A DNA stretch of 64,000 nt from an uncultured Clostridia bacterium (GTDB taxonomy: Bacteria; Bacillota; Clostridia; Oscillospirales; Acutalibacteraceae): positions 1 to 64,000 of the forward strand of contig CANRIZ010000007.1 in the NCBI GenBank assembly GCA_947630835.1. Reading direction: 5' to 3'. The notes beneath the pieces were generated by a model that worked only from the letters and a program-made list of their open reading frames with translations, did not search any database and was not told the origin of the DNA. Both the position numbers and the translations under genes were made by a program. Shown here in pieces: positions 15,801 through 21,880 of this stretch; position 1 is the first letter of the stretch, and each line of letters opens with the position of its first letter.

Positions 15801-15829
15801 ATTATAGCACGCTAACCCTTGATTTTCAA
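15801..15829 (-). promoter_or_regulatory. Minus-strand sigma-A promoter
   Basis: Read on the minus strand: -35 TTGAAA (15829-15824), 17-nt spacer, -10 TATAAT (15806-15801). Drives the candidate structured RNA and, by read-through, the HIRAN gene. Confidence 0.75.
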
Positions 15830-15869
15830 TATTTCCGCGAAAAAATGCGAAAAAGTTTGAAAAAAGATA

Positions 15870-15898
15870 TTGACATAGTAGTACGACTATGCTATAAT
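15870..15898 (+). promoter_or_regulatory. Consensus sigma-A promoter with operator-like inverted repeat in the spacer
   Basis: Perfect -35 TTGACA (15870-15875) and perfect -10 TATAAT (15893-15898), 17-nt spacer. The spacer holds CATAGT-6 nt-ACTATG (15874-15879 and 15886-15891), a small palindrome well placed to bind a repressor. Drives the small genes at 15.9-16.5 kb. Confidence 0.85.
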
Positions 15899-15929
15899 AA
15901 ATACAGAAATTAAGAAAGGAGGAAACGCT

Positions 15930-16061
15930 ATGCAGGACATAACAAAAGCCTTGCAAGACTTGGCAAAAGCGGTTGAAAGTAACCCCACCGTCCAAAGTGT
16001 AAAAGTTACTATCACGCTAAAGAAACCAACGCCGAGCAAGGCTAAACCCGAAAGCAAGTAG
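15930..16061 (+). CDS. Small phage protein (43 aa)
   Basis: ATG 15930 follows AAAGGAGG by 7 nt and lies behind a consensus promoter. The 43-residue product has an amphipathic N-terminal helix (MQDITKALQDLAKAVES), a strand (VQSVKVTITLKK) and a Lys/Pro-rich tail. It is too short for a family call. Being first after a strong, possibly repressed promoter, it could be a small regulator or toxin/antitoxin-type peptide. Confidence 0.6.
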   Translation: MQDITKALQDLAKAVESNPTVQSVKVTITLKKPTPSKAKPESK

Positions 16062-16166
16062 CTTTCATAGGCAGAGAGCGGGCGGCGAGCCGCCCCTCTC
16101 GTAAGACCTATTATATCATATATTTTTTGAAAATTCAAGCGTGCCGCACGGCAGGAGGCGTATTTT

Positions 16167-16337
16167 ATGGAAATAATAAAAGGAGATACGGTTTACAAAG
16201 TTTCGGAAAACTCGAAAAATTGGACGGTAAAAAAAGAAAGCGACAAGCTCTCTGTTTCTTTTAATGTATCGAAAGAGCTTTGCAAAACCGAGCAAGAATT
16301 ACGGGAGTATGTTTTATCCAATAGCGAATTATTTTGA
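16167..16337 (+). CDS. Small phage protein (56 aa)
   Basis: ATG 16167 is preceded by GCAGGAGGCG. The 56-residue product starts MEIIKGDTVYKVSENSKNW, has a beta-hairpin-like middle (TVKKESDKLSVSFNVSKE) and a short C-terminal helix. No known family is recognised. It precedes a ribbon-helix-helix gene by 9 bp, so the two probably form an operon from the promoter at 15.87 kb. Confidence 0.6.
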   Translation: MEIIKGDTVYKVSENSKNWTVKKESDKLSVSFNVSKELCKTEQELREYVLSNSELF

Positions 16338-16346
16338 GGTGATATT

Positions 16347-16532
16347 GTGAGCGAGCGAAAGCAAACACCGCAAGAACGATATGCGGCGAAATATAAAAAG
16401 CAATTCAAAATTGATTGCTTTACAAGCACAGAACAGGACATTATAGACAAGCTCGAGAGCGTCCCTAATAAGGCGGGATATATTAAGCAGCTTATCCGAG
16501 CAGACATTGAAGCAAGCGAGAACAACGACTAA
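16347..16532 (+). CDS. Ribbon-helix-helix type regulator (61 aa)
   Basis: Start GTG 16347 follows GAGGTGATATT. The product (61 residues) has a basic N-terminus (SERKQTPQERYAAKYKKQ), a strand (FKIDCFTS) and two helices (TEQDIIDKLESVP, KAGYIKQLIRADIEA), the pattern of Arc/CopG-type ribbon-helix-helix DNA-binding proteins. It may bind the palindrome in the promoter at 15.87 kb and so regulate its own operon. It ends just before a terminator. Confidence 0.68.
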   Translation: MSERKQTPQERYAAKYKKQFKIDCFTSTEQDIIDKLESVPNKAGYIKQLIRADIEASENND

Positions 16533-16535
16533 ACG

Positions 16536-16575
16536 AAAGCCCGTTCCTTATATCGAGGAGCGGGCTTTATTCTTT
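16536..16575 (+). terminator. Intrinsic terminator
   Basis: Stem AAAGCCCGTTCC/GGAGCGGGCTTT (12 bp with one wobble), loop TTATATCGA, then ATTCTTTTT. Separates the small-gene operon from the transposase gene. Confidence 0.85.
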
Positions 16576-16599
16576 TTAACAAAACGGAGTGATTTTATT

Positions 16600-17646
16600 A
16601 TGGGACAAAATTACAGTCATTTTACATTTTCCGACCGCCTTAAAATTGAAGCTTGGCAGAGAGTCGGAACATCAAAGCAAACTATGGCGGACGAACTCGG
16701 CGTACATATAAGCTCTATTTACAGAGAATTAAAGCGAGGCGTATATACGCACCTTAACAGCGACTATACAACAGAAACAAGATACAGTCCCGATATTGCG
16801 GAGGAAAAGTACCAGGAAAATTTACGGGCAAAAGGAACAGGGCTGAAAATAGGCACCGACCGCGAGTATGCCGCCTATCTTGAATACAAGGTATCAGCAG
16901 AAAAATACGCCCCTGGTGCTATCCTCGGGGAAATAAAGCGCAAGGGTTTACAATTTTGCACCACCATTTCAAAGACAACCTTTTACCGATATATCGAGGA
17001 CGGCGTATTTTTGACAATCACAAACAAGGACTTGCCCGTAAAGAGAAACAAGGATAAGCAAAAGTACGACCGCGTAAAGCCGAGCCGTGCGCCGCGCGGT
17101 AAAAGCATAGAAAAACGCCCCGAAGAAATAGACACCCGAGAAACTTTCGGTCATTGGGAAATGGATTGTGTCGAGGGAAAGAAAGGGACACGGAAAACGC
17201 TGCTTGTTCTCACGGAGCGGAAAACCCGACGCGAAATTATCCGTCTTATGAAAGATAAAACCGCCGCGAGCGTTGTTAAAGCTCTCGACGGTATCGAGTC
17301 AGAAATGGGAGCCGACCTTTTCGCCCGCGTGTTTCTTTCAATAACGGTAGATAACGGCTCGGAATTTACCGACTATGAAGGTATAGAGCGTAGCTCTCTC
17401 GGAGAGGGCAAGCGCACAGCAGTATACTTTTGCCACCCGTACAGCTCATACGAGCGCGGCTCAAATGAAAATCAAAATAAAATGGTGCGTCGCCACTATC
17501 CGAAAGGCTACGACTTTACAGCAGTTACGCCCGCAGACATACGCCGCCTTGAAAAATGGATTAACAACTATCCGAGAGGGATTTTTGATTATTATAGCTC
17601 CGCAGACCTATACGAGGCGTGCTTAAACAGCATTTTAGCGGCTTAA
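16600..17646 (+). CDS. IS30-family DDE transposase at the phage right end
   Basis: 348 residues from ATG 16600 (ACGGAGTG upstream; the frame is open to 16507 but this part overlaps the regulator and terminator). The N-terminus has an IS30-type helix-turn-helix (HFTFSDRLKIEAWQRVG, IYRELKRG). The catalytic core shows the three acidic sites in HWEMDCVEG, VDNGSEF and YERGSNENQNKMVRRHYPKG, typical of IS30. No terminal inverted repeats or target duplication are visible immediately around it, and its codon use matches the phage. It may be a phage gene rather than an inserted IS, possibly acting as the phage recombinase. Confidence 0.92.
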   Translation: MGQNYSHFTFSDRLKIEAWQRVGTSKQTMADELGVHISSIYRELKRGVYTHLNSDYTTETRYSPDIAEEKYQENLRAKGTGLKIGTDREYAAYLEYKVSAEKYAPGAILGEIKRKGLQFCTTISKTTFYRYIEDGVFLTITNKDLPVKRNKDKQKYDRVKPSRAPRGKSIEKRPEEIDTRETFGHWEMDCVEGKKGTRKTLLVLTERKTRREIIRLMKDKTAASVVKALDGIESEMGADLFARVFLSITVDNGSEFTDYEGIERSSLGEGKRTAVYFCHPYSSYERGSNENQNKMVRRHYPKGYDFTAVTPADIRRLEKWINNYPRGIFDYYSSADLYEACLNSILAA

Positions 17647-17787
17647 TTGTGACGAAAATAAAAATTTTTGCACTTTTTTCGCACTTACCCCTTGACTTTT
17701 CACTAAGTCCCGAATAAACGGAAAAAATCGGAACGTCGGAATATAAAAGGTCAATTTTCATATTATATAATGAAAAGAGGTGTGTTT

Positions 17788-18255
17788 ATGAATATTAAAA
17801 TTAAACCGAAGCCCTTGCTTGCGTTTGTATTTACCGCATTGCTTGTCGGCTTTTTAAGCTCGGTTGCCGGAGGAACGAAAACGGGCTTCGACAATATCAA
17901 TACTCCGTCGTTTGTGCCGCCGGCCGCGGTTTTCCCGATAGTATGGAGCATACTTTTCATACTTATGGGCGTATCGGCTTATATCGTATTTGAGGAAAAA
18001 GACCCTTTGAGCAAAAATGCGCTTATATACTATTATATACAGCTTGCGGTGAACTTTCTGTGGCCCGTGCTGTTTTTCAGACTGCATGCGTTTTTGGCTG
18101 CCTTTTTGTGGCTTTTGCTGCTTTTGATACTCGTAATTATAATGGATATTAAATTCTTTGAAATAAATAAGCTTTCCGCTTATCTGCAAATCCCGTATAT
18201 CCTGTGGCTGATTTTTGCGGGCGTTTTGAACTTCTCCGTCTGTCTTTTAAACTGA
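17788..18255 (+). CDS. tspO: TspO/MBR family membrane protein
   Basis: 155 residues, five transmembrane helices. Motifs of the TspO/peripheral benzodiazepine receptor family are present: TPSFVPPAAVFPIVWSILF, a LAVNFLWPVLFF helix and PYILWLIFAGVLNF. These proteins bind tetrapyrroles and affect stress responses. ATG 17788 with AAAGAGGTG is preferred over ATG 17770, which overlaps a TATAAT -10 element (17766-17771). This is the first host gene after the prophage; its -35 box is poor, so the phage may have replaced the original upstream promoter element. Confidence 0.92.
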   Translation: MNIKIKPKPLLAFVFTALLVGFLSSVAGGTKTGFDNINTPSFVPPAAVFPIVWSILFILMGVSAYIVFEEKDPLSKNALIYYYIQLAVNFLWPVLFFRLHAFLAAFLWLLLLLILVIIMDIKFFEINKLSAYLQIPYILWLIFAGVLNFSVCLLN

Positions 18256-18261
18256 ACGGAT

Positions 18262-18301
18262 AAAATATCCTCCTGCTTTGAAATATAGGCGGGAGGATTT
18301 T
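18262..18301. terminator. Terminator between tspO and the minus-strand SLOG gene
   Basis: Stem TCCTCCTGC/GCGGGAGGA with flanking A and T runs (AAAAT and TTTTA), usable in both directions between convergent genes. Confidence 0.75.
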
Positions 18302-18629
18302 ACAAATAAAATATCCTGATTTCTTTTCCCGATTTATTGCATTTGTCGATAACATATTTTGTACCGGGGGAACGTCCGTTCCAAAACGCGTAAACAATAT
18401 CCGCATATTTTATAATTTTATCATTCCTTTTTAACGGCGCGGATTTCCCGTAACGCTTGTATTCGGGCAGAAATTCGGTAAATTTAATGCCGTTTTTGAC
18501 GGCAAAATCCTTGGCGCATTTGTCAACGCCCCGAGCGCCGCCGGAAACAATTTCGTCTACGTCTTCGGGCAAAAAGTCGCCCAAATTTTTGATTGAAATA
18601 TCCCTTGAACCTATGACAGCGGCTTTCAT
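18300..18629 (-). CDS. SLOG-domain protein (YspA/DUF2493-like)
   Basis: 109 residues. The Rossmann-like SLOG features are a VIGSRDI N-terminus, a glycine motif SGGARGVDKCAKDFA and an R-ND-II-YAD-V-AFWNGRSPGT end. SLOG proteins bind nucleotide-derived ligands and occur in stress and immunity systems. AAAGGAGGTAAT precedes the start. It is divergent from an Arc-like regulator gene with which it shares an 11-bp inverted repeat in the promoter region. Confidence 0.85.
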   Translation of the reverse strand: MKAAVIGSRDISIKNLGDFLPEDVDEIVSGGARGVDKCAKDFAVKNGIKFTEFLPEYKRYGKSAPLKRNDKIIKYADIVYAFWNGRSPGTKYVIDKCNKSGKEIRIFYL

Positions 18630-18658
18630 ATTACCTCCTTTGGATACAAAATAGATAT

Positions 18659-18720
18659 ATTTTATGTTCGTTTGACCGATTATAGCACATTTTGAACATA
18701 AAATAAAGTCATAATATAAT
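18659..18720. promoter_or_regulatory. Divergent promoters with a perfect 11-bp inverted repeat
   Basis: Plus strand: TTGAAC (18692-18697), 17 nt, TATAAT (18715-18720) for the regulator gene at 18738. Minus strand: TATAAT (18684-18679) for the SLOG gene. ATTTTATGTTC (18659-18669) and GAACATAAAAT (18694-18704) are exact inverted copies; one covers the plus -35 box, the other lies in the minus-strand initial region, fitting a shared repressor site. Confidence 0.75.
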
Positions 18721-18737
18721 CAAAAAGGGGTAATATT

Positions 18738-18914
18738 ATGGCTATTAAGAGCTTGTCAATTCGCATCGAGCAGGAAATGCTGGATAAGCTTCATATCGTA
18801 GCGGATTACGAGGGGCGTTCGGCGAACAGTCAGATTTTAATTTTAATCCGAGACTGCATAAAGCAGTACGAAAAGGAAAACGGAGAGATAATTTTGAAAA
18901 AAGGCAAGGGGTAA
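18738..18914 (+). CDS. Arc-like ribbon-helix-helix regulator (58 aa)
   Basis: ATG 18738 with AGGGG upstream. The product starts MAIKSLSIRIEQEMLDKLH, a strand and first helix, then DYEGRSANSQILILIRDCIKQYEKE, the second helix of Arc/MetJ-type proteins with the SANSQI turn. It is probably an autoregulator binding the 11-bp inverted repeat between it and the SLOG gene. The start and stop are clear even though the gene is short. Confidence 0.85.
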   Translation: MAIKSLSIRIEQEMLDKLHIVADYEGRSANSQILILIRDCIKQYEKENGEIILKKGKG

Positions 18915-19025
18915 TCGGTAAATTCGGGACGGGAAACCGCAAGAACCCAAACAGCAAAATATATCATTTAACTTCGCCGTGTTTAAAGCTAAATGCGGCG
19001 TTGTTTTTTGACTTAAAATAAAAGC

Positions 19026-19058
19026 TTGACAAAATGCGTAGGGGGGGGGGGGTAGAAT
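19026..19058 (+). promoter_or_regulatory. Promoter with a 12-G tract in the spacer (putative phase-variation switch)
   Basis: -35 TTGACA (19026-19031), then AAATGCGTA and 12 consecutive G (19041-19052), then -10 TAGAAT (19053-19058). The spacer is 21 nt; loss of about four G would give the optimal 17. This is the arrangement of slipped-strand promoter switches such as porA in Neisseria. It lies about 100 bp before the LRR surface protein gene. Confidence 0.8.
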
Positions 19059-19159
19059 GTTATTGATATTTTTGTAATTTCGAGGCAAAGCAAAAAGATT
19101 AACGCTTACCTCAAATTACAGGATAATCAACAAATAAAAAAACGGAAAGCGGGTAAGAA

Positions 19160-21319
19160 ATGTTTAAATTGTTTAACACACAGCGAAAAATTTTGTCATG
19201 GCTTTTGTCATTGGCAATGATACTGACTGCTCTGCCCCTGGCAGGGGTTACCGCGTTTGCGGGGTACGAATCGTGGTATAGCAGGGATTTTGAGTATACC
19301 GTTCTCTATGACGGAACGGCGGAGATTACACATTATACCGGTAGTGCGGAAACGCTTGTCATTCCGTCGGAAATTGACGGTTACAAGGTTACAAGCATAG
19401 GCGAGTATGCATTTGAAGATTGCGACAGCTTAACAAGCATAACAATACCCGACAGCGTTACAAGCATAGGTTATGGGGCATTTTCAGACACTGAATATTA
19501 TGACAATCCGTCAAATTGGGAAAACGGTGTTCTGTACATAGAAAATTATTTAATAGATGCAAATAACGATGAAATCCCCGAAAATTATACAATAAATGAG
19601 GGAACAAGAGTTATAGCGACTTCTGCATTTTCAGATTGCGATAGTTTAACAAGCGTAACAATACCTAACAGCGTTACAAGCATAGGTGACGGTGCATTTT
19701 ACGGTTGCGACAACTTGACGGAAATAAAGGTTGACGCAAACAATAAAAATTATGCTTCTCAGGACGGAGTATTGTTTAATAAGAATAAAACAGAGCTTAT
19801 AGATTGTCCCGAAGGGAAAACGGGAGCGTATAAAATACCCGACGGCGTAACAAGCATAGGCGAGTCTGCATTTCTATATTGCAGCAACTTAACAAGCATA
19901 ACAATACCCGACAGCGTAACAAGTATAGGCGAGTTTGCATTTGAATATTGCGACGGTTTAACAAGTGTAACAATACCCGACAGCGTTACAAGCATAGGCA
20001 GAATTGCATTTTACAAGTGTAGCAACTTAACAAGTGTAACAATAGGCAGCGGCGTAACAAGCATAGGCGAGTCTGCATTTCTATATTGCAACAGCTTAAC
20101 AAGCATAACAATACCCGAAAGTGTTACCGAAATACAGCGTTTGGCATTTAGTGGTTGCTACAGCTTGACGGAAATAAAGGTTGATACAAACAATAAAAAC
20201 TATTCCTCACAGGACGGCGTATTGTTTAATAAGAATAAAACAGAGCTTATACAATATCCTATAGGAAACAAAAGAACATCATATGATATTCCCAAAGGCG
20301 TAATAAGCATAGGTGAGTATGCGTTTAGAGATTGCGAGAGCTTAACAAGCGTAACAATACCCGATAGCGTTACAAGTATATGTGAGTCTGCATTTTATAA
20401 TTGTAACAGCTTAAAAAACATAACAATACCTGACAGCGTTACAGATATAGGCGAGCATGCATTTTGTTGGTGTGTAAGCTTAACAAATATAGCAATACCC
20501 GATAGCATTACAAGAATAAACGGCTATGCATTTCAATTTTGCAGGGGCTTAACAAATGTAACAATACCTAACAGCGTTACAGGAATAGGTGATGGAGCAT
20601 TTTACGAATGTAACAGCTTAAAAAGCGTAATTGTTCCGGAAAGCGTAAGAAGTATTGGTTACGGTGCATTTTTCAGTTGGGGATACTACTTGACTGACAT
20701 ATATATATTAAATAAAGATTGCATTTTTCCGGATGGTGAAAGAGGAGAAGCTCCAATAGCGTATAGTACAATTCACGGTTATGCAGGTTCAACAGCCGAA
20801 GAATATGCAAAAGAATATGCAAATAAATACGGCAACAAATTTGTTGCTTTAGAGGAACACCCGAGTATGGAAAAAGTACCCGCAAAGGCGGCAACCTGCA
20901 CCGAGGACGGTAATGTTGAATATTATCATTGCTCCGATTGTAACAAAAATTTCAACGACAAATACGGTCTTGAAGAAATTGCGGACATTGTTTTAAAGGC
21001 TACAGGTCATAACTTCGAGAATGGCGTTTGCACAGTTTGCGGCGCAAAAGAGCCTGTAAATCCGAGTGACCCGACGAATCCCGTAAATCCCGATACTCCT
21101 AAGGCAAACGGCGACGTTAACAACGACGGCAAGCTTTCAACCGTTGACGCTAAGTGGATTTTGCAGAACATAGCGAAGTCAAGGGAATTCAGCGACGAGC
21201 AATTCAAAGCTGCCGACCTCAACGGCGACGGGAAACTATCCGTAGTTGACGTTAAGTGGGTGCTCCAGATTGTCGCCGGTATGCGTAACGCAGAAACTTT
21301 GGAGTTAATAACCAAATAA
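19160..21319 (+). CDS. Secreted leucine-rich-repeat (BspA-type) protein with C-terminal dockerin
   Basis: 719 residues. Signal peptide (ILSWLLSLAMILTALPLAGVTAFA). About residues 60-540 are LRR_5/BspA-like units with the core LTSITIPDSVTSIGEYAF, about 15 copies, some separated by the insert EIKVDANNKNY-(A/S)SQDGVLF. A Cys-rich segment follows (CTEDGNVEYYHCSDCNKNF ... CTVCG). Residues about 648-706 form a type I dockerin with two DVNNDGKLSTVDAKWIL / DLNGDGKLSVVDVKWVL calcium loops. It is probably exported and attached to a cohesin-bearing scaffold, binding host or plant surfaces. Its promoter has a poly-G tract and may switch. The repeats are prone to recombination. Confidence 0.93.
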   Translation: MFKLFNTQRKILSWLLSLAMILTALPLAGVTAFAGYESWYSRDFEYTVLYDGTAEITHYTGSAETLVIPSEIDGYKVTSIGEYAFEDCDSLTSITIPDSVTSIGYGAFSDTEYYDNPSNWENGVLYIENYLIDANNDEIPENYTINEGTRVIATSAFSDCDSLTSVTIPNSVTSIGDGAFYGCDNLTEIKVDANNKNYASQDGVLFNKNKTELIDCPEGKTGAYKIPDGVTSIGESAFLYCSNLTSITIPDSVTSIGEFAFEYCDGLTSVTIPDSVTSIGRIAFYKCSNLTSVTIGSGVTSIGESAFLYCNSLTSITIPESVTEIQRLAFSGCYSLTEIKVDTNNKNYSSQDGVLFNKNKTELIQYPIGNKRTSYDIPKGVISIGEYAFRDCESLTSVTIPDSVTSICESAFYNCNSLKNITIPDSVTDIGEHAFCWCVSLTNIAIPDSITRINGYAFQFCRGLTNVTIPNSVTGIGDGAFYECNSLKSVIVPESVRSIGYGAFFSWGYYLTDIYILNKDCIFPDGERGEAPIAYSTIHGYAGSTAEEYAKEYANKYGNKFVALEEHPSMEKVPAKAATCTEDGNVEYYHCSDCNKNFNDKYGLEEIADIVLKATGHNFENGVCTVCGAKEPVNPSDPTNPVNPDTPKANGDVNNDGKLSTVDAKWILQNIAKSREFSDEQFKAADLNGDGKLSVVDVKWVLQIVAGMRNAETLELITK

Positions 21320-21368
21320 TTAAAAGCATTTACAAAAAGTTATAATATGTAACAAATAAAAAAGCGAC

Positions 21369-21409
21369 AAAAAGCGGTTATACCGAGGTAAACTTGGTAT
21401 AACCGCTTT
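21369..21409 (+). terminator. Strong terminator after the LRR gene
   Basis: Perfect 15-bp stem AAAAGCGGTTATACC/GGTATAACCGCTTTT with an 11-nt loop and terminal T4. The A-run upstream makes it usable in both directions. Confidence 0.88.
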
Positions 21410-21428
21410 TGTAATATAATTAAAAGGA

Positions 21429-21502
21429 ATTTCGCAGTCTGCGGACTGCGACGAGGGCTTTGCCCCTCGACCCCACCGACTTTTGTAAAAGTCGGGGAAA
21501 AC
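21429..21502 (+). repeat. Intergenic hairpin-array repeat, copy 1
   Basis: 74 bp identical to 21712-21785. It is a chain of three hairpins: CGCAGTC-TGCG-GACTGCG, CGAGGG-CTTTGC-CCCTCG and CCGACTTTT-GT-AAAAGTCGG. There is no coding frame through it. The intervening 21503-21711 also has hairpins (GGAAACCC..GGGTTTCC at about 21628-21650 and AAAACAGTCC..GGACTGTTTT at about 21657-21681) and nothing else recognisable. Confidence 0.88.
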
Positions 21503-21711
21503 ATTGATTGTCACTCGCCGCAAATTTGAGCGAAGCTTTGACTGTTGCTCGCCGAAAGTTTAATTAAAACTTTATTTGAGTTTTAATTCTTAATTTGATT
21601 AAGAAAAAATTGCTTTTACAAAGCAAAGGAAACCCCCGGCGAGGGTTTCCCACGATAAAACAGTCCACCGGACTGTTTTATCTCCCTTCCTGCGCTTTTT
21701 GAAGTAAAAGT

Positions 21712-21785
21712 ATTTCGCAGTCTGCGGACTGCGACGAGGGCTTTGCCCCTCGACCCCACCGACTTTTGTAAAAGTCGGGGAAAAC
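21712..21785 (+). repeat. Intergenic hairpin-array repeat, copy 2
   Basis: Exact second copy of the 74-bp hairpin array at 21429-21502, followed by a diverged tail (CTTTGACTGTCGCCCGCCGCG versus ATTGATTGTCACTCGCCGCA), so the repeat unit may be longer than its identical core. Such elements look like dispersed REP/BIME-type repeats of the host genome. Confidence 0.88.
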
Positions 21786-21880
21786 TTTGACTGTCGCCCG
21801 CCGCGAATTGTAACGGGCTTGACCGTTGTTAGCCGAAAATTTAAGCGAAGCTTTGGATTTTTCGGCCGCGATATTTTAAC

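Larger units (their letters stand above)
1..17700. mobile_element. Right part of a tailed temperate prophage (head-tail, tail, DGR, lysis, regulatory end)
   Basis: A continuous phage late region runs on the plus strand from a truncated capsid gene to lysis genes, followed by a short regulatory stretch and a transposase. Gene order (capsid, connector, tail terminator, tail tube, chaperone pair, tape measure, Dit, tail lysin, BppU, receptor-binding protein, holin, endolysin) is that of a long-tailed phage with an HK97-type head. The left part (terminase, portal, integrase, repressor, replication) lies outside the window. The right border is placed between the end of the transposase gene (17646) and the host tspO gene (17788). 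No attachment-site repeat can be identified because the left end is absent. Codon choice and base composition are more GC-rich than in the 30-55 kb region. Confidence 0.93.

Noticed and set aside
16507..16599. N-terminal extension of the IS30 transposase to 16507
   Set aside because: The extension overlaps the small regulator gene and its terminator; ATG 16600 has a ribosome site and matches the family start.
17647..17787. attR site of the prophage
   Set aside because: Without the left end no matching repeat can be shown; I only place the border between the transposase gene and tspO.
19400..20700. Tandem repeats in the 19.4-20.7 kb region as a DNA repeat element
   Set aside because: They are codons of leucine-rich repeat units within one intact gene.
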